Shown piece after piece: positions 35,942 to 45,095 of a stretch of 64,000 nucleotides of DNA (its first letter is position 1; every line of letters begins with the position of its first letter). The translations under genes were made by a program, and so were the position numbers. Origin of the DNA: Hyphomonadaceae bacterium (GTDB lineage: Bacteria; Pseudomonadota; Alphaproteobacteria; Caulobacterales; Aquidulcibacteraceae); contig JAEUMP010000024.1 of NCBI GenBank assembly GCA_016791445.1, positions 124,001-188,000 of the forward strand, read 5' to 3'. The notes below the pieces were generated by a model. That model did not search any database, had not been told where the DNA came from, and saw only the letters and a list, made by a program, of their open reading frames with translations.

Positions 35942-36570
35942 AGCAGGCGCTGCACGAAGTTCGGCAACCACGGCTGCCTTTGACGACGCAAGCGCTCCGC
36001 CGCCACGATGGAGCGCAGTTGCGTGTAACAGCTGTCGAGGTCCTCGTTCACGAGAACATAGTCGTACCCGTCCCAGCGACTGATCTCGCTGTAGGCGTTG
36101 GACATGCGTTTCTTGATCACCGCACGATCATCGGCGGCGCGCTCATCGAGACGACGGCGCAATTCGATCATGGAGGGAGGCAGTATGAAGACCTTCACCA
36201 CATCCGCCTGCGCGGAGTTCGTCAGTTGCTGCGCACCCTGCCAGTCGATGTCGAAGAGCACGTCGCGGCCCTTGTCGAGCGCATCGAGTATCGGTTCGCG
36301 CGGCGACCCGTAGAGGTTATCGTGCACTTCCGCCCATTCGAGAAAACCGTCGGCAGCGCGGTGGGTTCGGAAGTCGTCCTTCGACCGGAAGACATAGTGC
36401 ACGCCGTCGATTTCACCGGGGCGCGGCGGACGCGTCGTCCAGGAGACCGAAAGCTCGACGTCCGGATCATCGCGGGTCAGCAAGCGCGTGAGCGTGGTCT
36501 TGCCGGCGCCCGAGGGGCTGGAGAGCACGAGCATCAGCCCGCGGCGGCGTCTCACGATTTTTCCCGGCAT
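35926..36570 (-). CDS. gmk: guanylate kinase
   Basis: Phosphorylates GMP to GDP; 214 residues. Walker A is SSPSGAGKTTLTRLL and the GMP-binding region SVSWTTRPPRPGEIDGVHYVF, with the lid FLEWAEVHDNLYGSP. The N-terminal MPGKIVRRRRG is slightly longer than usual. It lies 4 bases after the YicC-family gene and at the end of the fab-mltG-yicC run. Confidence 0.97.
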   Translation of the reverse strand: MPGKIVRRRRGLMLVLSSPSGAGKTTLTRLLTRDDPDVELSVSWTTRPPRPGEIDGVHYVFRSKDDFRTHRAADGFLEWAEVHDNLYGSPREPILDALDKGRDVLFDIDWQGAQQLTNSAQADVVKVFILPPSMIELRRRLDERAADDRAVIKKRMSNAYSEISRWDGYDYVLVNEDLDSCYTQLRSIVAAERLRRQRQPWLPNFVQRLLQEDT

Positions 36571-36574
36571 CCAT

Positions 36575-37465
36575 TCACTCGACGTTGGCGCACTGCTCGC
36601 GAAACTGGTCGATTGCGGTCTTGAGGTCGAGGCCGAGGCGCGTCAAGGCGAGATCTGAGGACTTCGAACATAGCGTGTTGGCCTCGCGGTTCAGCTCCTG
36701 CGAGAGAAAGTCCAACCGTCGACCGGCCGCATCGGGGCCGCTGATCAGTGCGCGCGCTTCGTCGGCGTGGGCTTTCAGCCGCTCCAGTTCCTCGCGAACA
36801 TCAGCCTTGGACGCGAGCATCGCCGCTTCCTGGGCCAGTCGGCCCGGGTCGAGCGCGACGTCCGGCGCCAGCGCCGCCAACCGTTCTTGCAGCCGCGCTG
36901 CAAGTGCGGCGGGCGCGATCGCGGCGTTCTGCCCCGCCGCATCCGTCAACGCCTCTATCCTGGTCACAAGCGCAACGAGCACGCCTGCAAGCACACGCCC
37001 CTCCTGCGCGCGCGCGGCGGCCAGTCCGTCGAACGCGACAGCGATGCCTTCGCGCGCCGACGCCTCGATGAGGGCGCGGGTTTCAACGACGTCCTCCGCG
37101 CCCTCGTCGAACATGAGCACGCCTCGCACCTGAAGGAGCCCATCCCAGCGCGGCGGCGCGACGCGTCCATCGGCCTGATAGCGCGCGCCAGCCTCCAGAA
37201 GTCGACCGACCAGCGCGTGATCGACCGACACGCCGGCCCCTGCTTCGGGGTCTCGCGTCACCGTCAAGGTCGTCTGAATGGAGCCGCGCTTGAAACGCCT
37301 CGTCGCGGCTTCGCGCACAGCGGCTTCCAGGGATTCAAGCCCACTGGGCAGTCGCGTCTTGAGATCGAGGCCACGCCCGTTGACGCTGCGCGTTTCCCAG
37401 ATCCATCGCCGGCCGGCGACGGCGCCGTCGGACCGGCCGAACCCCGTCATGCCGGACACAGCCAT
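36575..37465 (-). CDS. yicC: YicC/YloC-family endoribonuclease
   Basis: Protein of a family in which E. coli YicC shows endoribonuclease activity. The 296-residue product reads MTGFGRSDGAVAGRRWIWETRSVNGRGLDLKTRLP near the N-terminus, and ends RRLDFLSQELNREANTLCSKSSD, both YicC hallmarks. ATG 37463-37465 overlaps the mltG stop (TGATG); a second ATG lies 15 bases in. The position next to gmk is conserved across proteobacteria. Confidence 0.93.
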   Translation of the reverse strand: MAVSGMTGFGRSDGAVAGRRWIWETRSVNGRGLDLKTRLPSGLESLEAAVREAATRRFKRGSIQTTLTVTRDPEAGAGVSVDHALVGRLLEAGARYQADGRVAPPRWDGLLQVRGVLMFDEGAEDVVETRALIEASAREGIAVAFDGLAAARAQEGRVLAGVLVALVTRIEALTDAAGQNAAIAPAALAARLQERLAALAPDVALDPGRLAQEAAMLASKADVREELERLKAHADEARALISGPDAAGRRLDFLSQELNREANTLCSKSSDLALTRLGLDLKTAIDQFREQCANVE

Positions 37466-38496
37466 CAGGGGCGTGCTGAGTCTGAAGCAGCCGTGGATGC
37501 GGCTGCGCGCTGTTTTTCCACCTCGCGCCAATTGGCGACGTTGCGGTTGTGCTCTTCGAGGGTGGCCGCAAACACATGGCCGCCGGTGCCATCAGCGACG
37601 AAGAACAACTCGTTGGTGGACGGCGGGTTCAGCACGGCGGCGATCGCCTCGCGTCCGGGATTTGCGATCGGAGTCGGCGTCAAGGCGGGAATGAAATAGG
37701 TGTTGTAGGGCGTGCGGCGTTCAAGCTCGCTCTTGCGAATGCCGCGGCCTAGCGGACGCCCCCTCGTGATCCCGTAGATGATCGTCGGATCCGATTGCAG
37801 CGGTATGCCCTGGCGCAACCTGTTCACGAAGACTGCCGCCACGCGCGGCCGCTCGGAAGCAACGCCGGTTTCCTTCTCGACGATGGACGCGAGCGTGATC
37901 GCCTCTTGCGGCGTTTTGAACGGGAGGTTCGCAGCGCGCTTCGGCCACAGATTGTCGATGAGCTTCTGCTGGTCTGTACGCATGCGCTCCAGAAGCGCCA
38001 TACGATCCATGCCGCGCATGACCATATATGTCTCGGGGAGCAGCGAGCCTTCGGGCAGCGTCGTGACCGTGACCTCTCCCGTCAGCACATCGGAATTCTT
38101 CACGATGTCGAGGATCATGTCGCTCGTCAGGCCCTCGGCGACCGTAATCGGAAAGAGCCGCATCTTGCCCGCTTCGATCTTCTCCAGAATCGATCGAAGC
38201 GTCTCGCCCGGCGCGGCCATGTATTCGCCCGCCTTGAGCGCGCCGGGCTTCGCGTAGAGCTCCGCCGCCGCACGAAACACCCACGCGTTGCGGATGACGC
38301 CCTCCCGCTCGAGTGTGCGTCCGATCTCCATGACCCCGTCGCCGCGCTCGACGACGAACACGACGTCACGCGCCAGAGGGCCGGACCGGTGCATTTCCCA
38401 GAGCGCAAAGACGCCAGCCGCGAGGCCGACGAACGCCACCGTCCACAGGAGGGAGAAGAAAGCCCCGAATGGCGAACGCCGCCTGTCGAGGGCCAT
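37465..38496 (-). CDS. mltG: endolytic murein transglycosylase MltG
   Basis: Membrane-anchored enzyme that cleaves nascent peptidoglycan glycan strands. The 343-residue product has one N-terminal membrane helix (SLLWTVAFVGLAAGVFALW) and a LysM-like/YceG domain. The catalytic glutamate lies in ITLASIVEKETGVASERP, followed by RLRQGIPLQSDPTIIYG and NPPSTNELFFVADGTGGH. ATG 38494-38496 overlaps the fabF stop (TGATG). Confidence 0.96.
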   Translation of the reverse strand: MALDRRRSPFGAFFSLLWTVAFVGLAAGVFALWEMHRSGPLARDVVFVVERGDGVMEIGRTLEREGVIRNAWVFRAAAELYAKPGALKAGEYMAAPGETLRSILEKIEAGKMRLFPITVAEGLTSDMILDIVKNSDVLTGEVTVTTLPEGSLLPETYMVMRGMDRMALLERMRTDQQKLIDNLWPKRAANLPFKTPQEAITLASIVEKETGVASERPRVAAVFVNRLRQGIPLQSDPTIIYGITRGRPLGRGIRKSELERRTPYNTYFIPALTPTPIANPGREAIAAVLNPPSTNELFFVADGTGGHVFAATLEEHNRNVANWREVEKQRAAASTAASDSARP

Positions 38497-39782
38497 CAGT
38501 CCACCGCCGCCAGAATGAGCGCCGCGTTGGTCCCGCCGAAGCCGAAGGAGTTCGACATGGCGGCGCGTATCCGCCGGCGTCGGGCCGTCCGGGGAACCAG
38601 ATCGATCGCCGTTTCCACGGACGGATTGTCCAGGTTGAGCGTCGGTGGCGCGACGCCATCGCGGATCGCAAGGGTGCAAAATACGGCCTCGACAGCCCCC
38701 GCGGCCCCGAGGAGATGGCCGATCGCCGATTTCGTCGACGACATCGACAGCGTGGCGGCGGCGGCCCCGAACACACGTTCAATAGCCTTGAGTTCGATCT
38801 CGTCGCCCACGGGCGTCGAGGTGCCGTGCGTGTTGAGGTAATCGATGTCGGACGGCTGCATGCCGCTGTCGGCCAGCGCCGCCATCATCGCACGGTAACC
38901 GCCGTCGCCGTCCTCGGAAGGCGAAGTGATGTGATAGGCGTCCCCCGAGAGGCCGTAACCCTTCACTTCGGCGTAGATTTTCGCGCCGCGCTTGCGGGCG
39001 TGCTCGTACTCTTCAAGAACGACGATGCCGGCGCCTTCACCCATGACGAAACCGTCGCGATCCTTGTCGTACGGTCGCGAAGCCTTCTCGGGCGTATCGT
39101 TGAATTCGGTGGACATGGCGCGCAGCGCGCAAAAACCCGCAAAACCGATCCGGCACACCGCCGCTTCCGTTCCACCGGCGACCATCACGTCGGCGTCGCC
39201 ATTTCTGATCAGGCGCGAGGCGTCGCCGATGGCGTGGGCGCCGGTTGCGCAGGCCGTCACCACCGAGTGGTTCGGTCCCTTGAAGCCGTGCTTGATCGAA
39301 ACCTGCCCTGAGGCAAGGTTGATAAGCGCGCCGGGAATGAAGAACGGGCTGATCTTGCGCGGCCCGTCGCGTTCCAGCTGCAAGGCTGTGTCGGCGATGG
39401 ACGAAAGCCCGCCAATGCCCGATCCGATCAGAACGCCGGTGCGCTTCTTGTCGTCTTCCGCATCGGGCTTCCATCCGGAGTCGGCGACCGCCTCGTCCGC
39501 TGCCGCGACCGCATAGAGAATGAAGTCGTCGACGCGCCGTTGTTCTTTCGCCGACATGGTCTTGTCGGGATCGAAGGAGCCTTCGATGTCAGGACCGCCG
39601 CCGCCGCGACCGTCGACGCGCGGCACGACGCCCGCGACACGGCACGGCAGATCATCGACCTTCATGTGCTCGATGCGCTTGATCCCGCTTTCGCCTGCGA
39701 TGATGCGTTTCCACACATGTTCGCGGCCGACGCCTACAGGCGTCACGAGACCAATGCCGGTAACTACGACGCGTCGCGTCAA
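38496..39782 (-). CDS. fabF: beta-ketoacyl-ACP synthase II
   Basis: Condenses malonyl-ACP with growing acyl-ACP chains; 428 residues. The catalytic cysteine is in SVVTACATGAHAIGDA, histidines in NTHGTSTPVGD and SAIGHLLGAAG, and the NADPH-independent thiolase fold is complete. Lies 16 bases after acpP and overlaps mltG. Confidence 0.97.
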   Translation of the reverse strand: MTRRVVVTGIGLVTPVGVGREHVWKRIIAGESGIKRIEHMKVDDLPCRVAGVVPRVDGRGGGGPDIEGSFDPDKTMSAKEQRRVDDFILYAVAAADEAVADSGWKPDAEDDKKRTGVLIGSGIGGLSSIADTALQLERDGPRKISPFFIPGALINLASGQVSIKHGFKGPNHSVVTACATGAHAIGDASRLIRNGDADVMVAGGTEAAVCRIGFAGFCALRAMSTEFNDTPEKASRPYDKDRDGFVMGEGAGIVVLEEYEHARKRGAKIYAEVKGYGLSGDAYHITSPSEDGDGGYRAMMAALADSGMQPSDIDYLNTHGTSTPVGDEIELKAIERVFGAAAATLSMSSTKSAIGHLLGAAGAVEAVFCTLAIRDGVAPPTLNLDNPSVETAIDLVPRTARRRRIRAAMSNSFGFGGTNAALILAAVD

Positions 39783-39798
39783 AGCGGCGCCTCCGGGT

Positions 39799-40035
39799 TC
39801 AGCCGAGTTTGCTTTCGATGAACTTTACGGCGTCGCCGACCGTCTGGATATGCTCCGCGGCGTCATCCGGGATCTCAACGCCGAACTCTTCCTCGAAGGC
39901 CATGACGAGTTCGACGTTATCGAGCGAATCGGCGCCGAGATCGTCGATGAAGCTCGCCTTGTCCGTCACCTTGTCCGGCGAGGTTTCGAGGTGCTTCACA
40001 ACGATGGATTTAACGCGTTCAAAAACGTCGGACAT
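39799..40035 (-). CDS. acpP: acyl carrier protein
   Basis: 78-residue carrier of acyl chains; phosphopantetheine attaches to the serine of [20 protein letters not shown]. The acidic helix II and the sequence [18 protein letters not shown] are standard. A 151-base gap separates it from fabG, likely with its own promoter. Confidence 0.97.
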   Translation of the reverse strand: MSDVFERVKSIVVKHLETSPDKVTDKASFIDDLGADSLDNVELVMAFEEEFGVEIPDDAAEHIQTVGDAVKFIESKLG

Positions 40036-40186
40036 GGACGCCTCACGATGTCGAAAAAACAGGGAACGAACGGCTCTTTGCCCTTCAGGTTCAGAGGGCC
40101 GGATCGGATGACGGGGGCTCCGCTACCATACCTCTTTCTGCTTGGCTACCGGCCCGCCGCCGGCCCGTACAGGGCTGGATACGGGG

Positions 40187-40930
40187 TCAGATCATCGCCA
40201 TCCCGCCGTTGACGTGCAAGGTCTGACCCGTGACGTAAGCAGCCTCGTCGCTCGCCAGATAGACGGCGGCGGCGGCGATGTCGGCCCCATCCCCCAGACG
40301 GCCGAGGGGGATGCGCCCGAGGAGCGCTTCTTTCTGCTGGTCGGCCAGGACATCGGTCATCGGCGAGGCGATGAAGCCCGGCGCGATGCAGTTGGCGGTG
40401 ATGTTGCGGCTCGCCACTTCCTGGGCGAGCGCCTTGGTGAAGCCGATCACGCCCGCCTTGGACGCCGCATAATTGGTCTGCCCCGGGTTGCCGGTGACGC
40501 CGACAACCGAAGTGATCGCAATGATCCGCCCGTGGCGACGCTTCATCATCCCGCGCAGCGCGGCGCGCGTCAGGCGAAAATAGGCTTCGAGGTTCACCTT
40601 CTGCACGAAGGACCAATCCTCGTCCTTCATCCGCATGAGCAGACCGTCCTTCGTGACGCCCGCATTCGAGACGAGAACGTCGAGCCCGCCGAGCGCCTCC
40701 TCCGCGCGGCCGATCAGGCCGTCGACGGCCGTCTCGTCTGAGAGGTTGCACGGCAGCACCGGGTGAGAAGCGCCGACGTCGCGCTGCACCGCTTCAAGCG
40801 CTTCAGCGCGTGTGCCGGAGAGCGCGACAGTCGCGCCCTGCGAAGCCAGCGCGCGCACGATGGCGCCGCCAAGCCCGCCGCTCGCGCCGGTCACGAGGGC
40901 TTTCTTTCCCGACAGATCAAACATCGACAT
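40187..40930 (-). CDS. fabG: 3-oxoacyl-ACP reductase FabG
   Basis: NADPH-dependent reduction of 3-oxoacyl-ACP; 247 residues. Nucleotide-binding GASGGLGGAIVRAL, NAGVTKDGLLMRM, and the catalytic Ser plus YxxxK (ITSVVGVTGN...NYAASKAG) are in place. It begins 8 bases after fabD stops. Confidence 0.96.
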   Translation of the reverse strand: MSMFDLSGKKALVTGASGGLGGAIVRALASQGATVALSGTRAEALEAVQRDVGASHPVLPCNLSDETAVDGLIGRAEEALGGLDVLVSNAGVTKDGLLMRMKDEDWSFVQKVNLEAYFRLTRAALRGMMKRRHGRIIAITSVVGVTGNPGQTNYAASKAGVIGFTKALAQEVASRNITANCIAPGFIASPMTDVLADQQKEALLGRIPLGRLGDGADIAAAAVYLASDEAAYVTGQTLHVNGGMAMI

Positions 40931-40938
40931 CGCTCTCT

Positions 40939-41877
40939 TCAGACTGTCTTCGCAAAGGCTTCGAGCTGGGCCGGCTCATTGAGCGCGAGGCCCTCCGCAT
41001 CCGGCGCACTTCGCTTGATGCCGTTGGTCAGCACCTTGCCGGCGCCGATCTCGGCGAAGCGCGTCACGCCGATCGATGCCATCGCGGCGACGCTTTCGCG
41101 CCAGCGAACGCGCCCCGTCACCTGTTCAACCAGCAGCTTGCGGATTTCGGCGGGCGACAATACCGGCGCCGCCGTGACGTTGGCGATGACTTGTAAGGCC
41201 GGCGGCGCAATCTCCACCGCATCCAGCGCCTGCGCCATGACATCGACGGCGGGCTGCATGAGCGGGCTGTGGAACGGCGCCGAGACATTCAACAGAATGG
41301 CGCGCACGCCGCGTTCCTTCGCCGCCTCGATGGCTGCATCGACGCCCGCCTTCTCGCCGGAAATCACGACATTCCCGTAGTTGTTGTCATTGGCGACGAC
41401 GCATGTCGCGACCTTGGCGCCCGCTGCGGCGATCTCCTCTGCGAGCGCCACATCGACCTTTCCGATCAGGGACGCCATCGCCCCCTTGCCCACGGGAACG
41501 GCCGCCTGCATCGCGTCACCACGTCGGCGCAACAGCCGCGCTGCGTCCGCAACAGTGAAAGCACCTGCAGCCGCCAGCGCGGAATACTCGCCAAGGGAGT
41601 GTCCGGCGACGCAATGCGCGCGCGTCACCTTCACGCCGAACTCGGCGTCGAGCGCACGCACCGCCGCGAGACTGACGGCCATAAGCGCCGGCTGAGTGTT
41701 CGAGGTGCGAGTCAACGCCTCCTCGTCCTCTCCCCACATCACCGCCGAGAGCTTCTCGCCCAGCGCATCGTCCACCTCTTCGAAGACGTGTCGCGCCGAT
41801 CCGAACGCCTCGGCGAGCGCCTTGCCCATGCCGATGCTCTGGCTGCCCTGCCCCGGAAAGATGAAAGCGATGCTCAT
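40939..41877 (-). CDS. fabD: malonyl-CoA:ACP transacylase
   Basis: Loads malonyl groups onto ACP; 312 residues. IAFIFPGQGSQSIGMGKAL is the oxyanion segment, AGHSLGEYSAL the nucleophile elbow (Ser), and VSAPFHSPLMQPA carries the catalytic histidine. ATG 41875-41877 is preferred to a longer frame start. It heads the fatty-acid synthesis run and diverges from the small membrane-protein gene. Confidence 0.96.
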   Translation of the reverse strand: MSIAFIFPGQGSQSIGMGKALAEAFGSARHVFEEVDDALGEKLSAVMWGEDEEALTRTSNTQPALMAVSLAAVRALDAEFGVKVTRAHCVAGHSLGEYSALAAAGAFTVADAARLLRRRGDAMQAAVPVGKGAMASLIGKVDVALAEEIAAAGAKVATCVVANDNNYGNVVISGEKAGVDAAIEAAKERGVRAILLNVSAPFHSPLMQPAVDVMAQALDAVEIAPPALQVIANVTAAPVLSPAEIRKLLVEQVTGRVRWRESVAAMASIGVTRFAEIGAGKVLTNGIKRSAPDAEGLALNEPAQLEAFAKTV

Positions 41878-42027
41878 GGACTGACCCGTCTGATGCGGAG
41901 TGGCCCGCGTAGCGGATGGAGCCATGCGCCACAAGCCAGCCGCCGGGTGCAGTCGCCCCCAACGTCGTTTACGCCGAATTCACCTCGATTGGCGATTTGT
42001 GCGTCCGGTCAAGGAGAAACTGGCGGA

Positions 42028-42654
42028 ATGGACGGTCGGGCCACGGACGCGCAAACGGAGCACATGGCCCTGGCGGTCGCCGCCGGCCTGCTCGCGCTTG
42101 TGTCGCCTGTCGCCGCCGCGATCTGCCTTTTGAGCGCGGGGATTTTCGTCGCCGCTTCTGGACAATTCCCCACGGTTGGTCGTGCTGATCATTCATCGCT
42201 TCTGGGGTTGGCGGCCGTCGCCGTGGCGGGCGGACTCTGGGGTCTGGAGGGCGCAGCCGCCACGGCGCTCATCTGGCGCGGTTGGGCCGAGATTTCACGA
42301 TCCCCGGGGACTTACGGCCTGATGGAGCCGCCGTGGCTCGCCATCGCCTATCGGTGGTCGCCGTTGGCGGCAGCGGTTCTCTTTCGGATCGAAGCGCCCT
42401 CAGCGATACTGGCCCCGATGGCGGCTGTTGCAGCGCTGACGATGGCGGACTGGGCGATCCGTCGCCTGGCCGAGTGGCGCCTGGGCGAGCCTCAACCGTA
42501 CGACACGCGCGCCTACATGCTGGCGCAGGGGCGAGTTCTGGGACTGGTGCTCATGTTACCCGATGTTCTCGCTGCGCTCGCCGCACTTCTGGCGCTGGCG
42601 GCGGCCCGCCAGATCGAACGCCGCCCGGCGCATCGCTACGCCACGGCGCTGTAG
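42028..42654 (+). CDS. hypothetical multi-pass membrane protein
   Basis: Not recognised. The 208-residue product has about five hydrophobic segments (for example ALAVAAGLLALVSPVAAAIC, SLLGLAAVAVAGGLWGLEG, LAPMAAVAALTMADWAI and LGLVLMLPDVLAALAAL). AAGGAG lies 13 bases before ATG 42028. The in-frame region before it shadows fabD. It ends inside the 3' end of the MBL-hydrolase gene on the other strand, overlapping by 19 bases. Confidence 0.66.
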   Translation: MDGRATDAQTEHMALAVAAGLLALVSPVAAAICLLSAGIFVAASGQFPTVGRADHSSLLGLAAVAVAGGLWGLEGAAATALIWRGWAEISRSPGTYGLMEPPWLAIAYRWSPLAAAVLFRIEAPSAILAPMAAVAALTMADWAIRRLAEWRLGEPQPYDTRAYMLAQGRVLGLVLMLPDVLAALAALLALAAARQIERRPAHRYATAL

Positions 42655-43715
42655 CGCGCCACGCCATCCGTATCGCGGCGAACTCGCGCCTTCCCACGCG
42701 CGATGAGACAATTGAGATGGGCGATTGTTTCGCCCGTCGCCATGCCGAGAATCTCGCCGCCGATGGACCGCGCAAAAAGAGCGCCGAACAGGTCGACGAC
42801 CCGCTTTTCGCCCTGTTGAAGGCGCTTCTCGATGCGCGCTAGCGTCCGCTCGTGGCCGACCACCAGGTGGCGCGCCCGCGCCTGGAGGCCATAGAATGGC
42901 TCGTTGTGCGAGGGCAGGACGAGAGGGTTGCCGATTACCGTCGCGTGCAGCTTTTCGCAGCTCTCGATCCAGTCCGTCAGCGGATCGCCATCCGGTTCCG
43001 TTGGGAAGACCGACACGTTCGATGAAATCCGCGGGAGAATTTGGTCTCCGGAAATGAAGACATTCAGGTCCTGCTGCCAAAGACAGATATGCTCCGGACT
43101 ATGACCGTTACCTGAGACGATCTTCCATGGCCTACCGCCGATCTCGATCGTCTCGCCATCCTGCAGGCGGCGGAATGCGTCCGGCATCCGGGATACCGCC
43201 TTGCCGAACCCGCCGAACCGCACCCGGTAGGAGTCGAGCGCGTCCTCTTCCCAGCCCGCTGCGCGATAGAACCGGACCCCGTCTTCGGGCGCTTCGCGTC
43301 CGGTATCGGCGAGCAACATCCGGCAGGATACGTACTCAAGCCGGCTCATCCACAGGCGGCAGTTGAACTTGCGGGTGATCCAGCCCGCGAGCCCGATATG
43401 GTCCGGGTGCATGTGGGTGCAGATCACGCGGGTGATGGGTGTGCCCTTCAGGACGCGCTCGAAGACGGAACGCCAGTGTTCCCGGACGGGTTCCGTTGCG
43501 ACACCGGTGTCGACCAGGGCGTACCCTTCCCCGTCCTCAATCAGCCACAGATTGATCCACTGCAGCGCGAACGGCAGCGGCATCCGCACCCAGATGACGC
43601 CGGGGGCCACTTCCAGGGTCTCCCCGGCCCCCGGCGCCTCGGGAAACGGGTACTCCAGCTTCGGGCGGGCCAATGTGTCGGCCGCAGCGTCCTCGAGGCC
43701 GTCCATGGCGGTCAT
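42636..43715 (-). CDS. MBL-fold metallo-hydrolase
   Basis: Metallo-beta-lactamase-fold hydrolase of 359 residues. The zinc motif is ICTHMHPDHIGLAGW (HxHxDH), and the later histidine and aspartate are in NGHSPEHICLW and FISGDQILPRIS. The C-terminal helical part (HERTLARIEKRLQQG, GGEILGMATGETIAHLNCLI) resembles the winged helix of the LACTB2/RNase-Z-like group. GGAG precedes ATG 43713-43715. The substrate is unknown. Divergent from the DUF2235 gene. Confidence 0.85.
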   Translation of the reverse strand: MTAMDGLEDAAADTLARPKLEYPFPEAPGAGETLEVAPGVIWVRMPLPFALQWINLWLIEDGEGYALVDTGVATEPVREHWRSVFERVLKGTPITRVICTHMHPDHIGLAGWITRKFNCRLWMSRLEYVSCRMLLADTGREAPEDGVRFYRAAGWEEDALDSYRVRFGGFGKAVSRMPDAFRRLQDGETIEIGGRPWKIVSGNGHSPEHICLWQQDLNVFISGDQILPRISSNVSVFPTEPDGDPLTDWIESCEKLHATVIGNPLVLPSHNEPFYGLQARARHLVVGHERTLARIEKRLQQGEKRVVDLFGALFARSIGGEILGMATGETIAHLNCLIARGKARVRRDTDGVARYSAVA

Positions 43716-43835
43716 GACTTTTCTCCGATTTCGCACACGATGGCGTGAAGCCCCCGGTCGGTAAAGGCAGGCGTCGCAACCGGGAGACTTTCCGGCTAGG
43801 CTCCCGCCCGGGATACATTGAAGGGGAATGTGCGC

Positions 43836-45095
43836 ATGAAGCGCATCGCCATCTGCATGGACGGCACCTGGCAGAAACTGCGTCAGGACCGCCCCACGAA
43901 CATCAACATCATCTCGCGCAGCGTGTCCCTGCACGACGGACCCACGTCGCAGATCGTGATCTACACGCCCGGCGTCGGCTCGACGGTGGATGCGCTGAAG
44001 GGCGACCAGTCAGGCATCAGCGGCTTTGCCGGATCGCTCGGTTCGTTCATTGGCGGCGTGTTCGGCGACGGACTGGAAGATGCGATCCTGGACACATACC
44101 TGCGGCTCGCGTTCAACTACGAACCCGGCGACCAGATCTACATTTTCGGCTTCAGCCGCGGCGCATTCTCCGCTCGCAGTCTTGCGGCGCTGATCGGCAA
44201 GTGCGGGATCCTGAGCCGTCGCTATGCCGACAAGGCCGGCGAAGCGTTCCAGATGTATCGCGATCCGGACATCGCGCCTGACAGCGCCAGCGCTGTGTTG
44301 TTCCGCACCTCATTCGGCAAGCAGATCGGCGACGCCGTCGGCCCCGATCGCCGCGACTACCGTCCCGAGATAGCCTACCTCGGCATCTTCGACACCGTCG
44401 GACAACGGGGCTTGCCTTCAGCTCTCGGGCCGATATCCGAGTGGGGAAACAAGAAGTTCGCCTTCCACGATCTGGATCTCGGGGGTCACGTCCGCTCCGC
44501 ACGGCACGCCTTGGCCATTGACGAGCGCCGGTCCGCCTTTCCACCGACATTCTGGACCAATCTCGACGCCTTGAACGAACGCGCAGCCGCACGCGGGGAA
44601 GCTGGCGACACCTATCAGCAGCGCTGGTTCGTCGGCGCCCACGGCGACATCGGCGGCGGCAGCACGTCGACGCTCTCAAGTTTCCCTCTCGCATGGGTCG
44701 TCGATGGAGCGGAGCGTGCGGGACTTGCCTTCGACCGAACGCCCCACGCGCCACTGACGCAGACGCAGCTGCCCGTCTGCCTCGATCCTGCACAGCCGAT
44801 CACGCGGTCCCGATTTCCTCGCAGCATGAGCCCGATCAACTGGCCCGGCCGCTGGCGCCAGATAACGGACTCGCGCGAGAGCGTGCCGGTGGATGTGGCG
44901 AACGCCACGCTCCACAGTTCCGTCGCGTTGCGCACGGCAAGCCCTGCGCTCCGCAAGCGGCCCTACAAGCCGCCGCCGCTCAAGCCCTACATGCCCGCGC
45001 TGCAGGAAATGGCTGGCCCCGTGGCGCTTATGGCCGCTTTGGTCGACCTCGTGAATCGCGAACCGCAACGCAAGAAGCGCGGCCTCTTCGGCTGA
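43836..45095 (+). CDS. DUF2235 domain-containing alpha/beta hydrolase
   Basis: Likely phospholipase or esterase of 419 residues; DUF2235 families include Tle-type effectors and cytoplasmic enzymes. RIAICMDGTWQKL opens the domain, YIFGFSRGAFSARSLAAL holds the nucleophile elbow (GFSRG), and WFVGAHGDIGGG the acidic or histidine-bearing loop. No signal peptide was seen. TTG at 43818 would add six residues; ATG 43836 preceded by AAGGGG is used. No type VI secretion genes are in the window. Confidence 0.82.
   Translation: MKRIAICMDGTWQKLRQDRPTNINIISRSVSLHDGPTSQIVIYTPGVGSTVDALKGDQSGISGFAGSLGSFIGGVFGDGLEDAILDTYLRLAFNYEPGDQIYIFGFSRGAFSARSLAALIGKCGILSRRYADKAGEAFQMYRDPDIAPDSASAVLFRTSFGKQIGDAVGPDRRDYRPEIAYLGIFDTVGQRGLPSALGPISEWGNKKFAFHDLDLGGHVRSARHALAIDERRSAFPPTFWTNLDALNERAAARGEAGDTYQQRWFVGAHGDIGGGSTSTLSSFPLAWVVDGAERAGLAFDRTPHAPLTQTQLPVCLDPAQPITRSRFPRSMSPINWPGRWRQITDSRESVPVDVANATLHSSVALRTASPALRKRPYKPPPLKPYMPALQEMAGPVALMAALVDLVNREPQRKKRGLFG

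Noticed and set aside
40036..40186. Possible RNA structure between acpP and fabG
   Set aside because: Only imperfect GC-rich pairings could be drawn; no conserved riboswitch or leader features were recognised.
43836..45095. Type VI secretion effector
   Set aside because: DUF2235 occurs in Tle effectors, but no T6SS, VgrG, PAAR or immunity gene is nearby.
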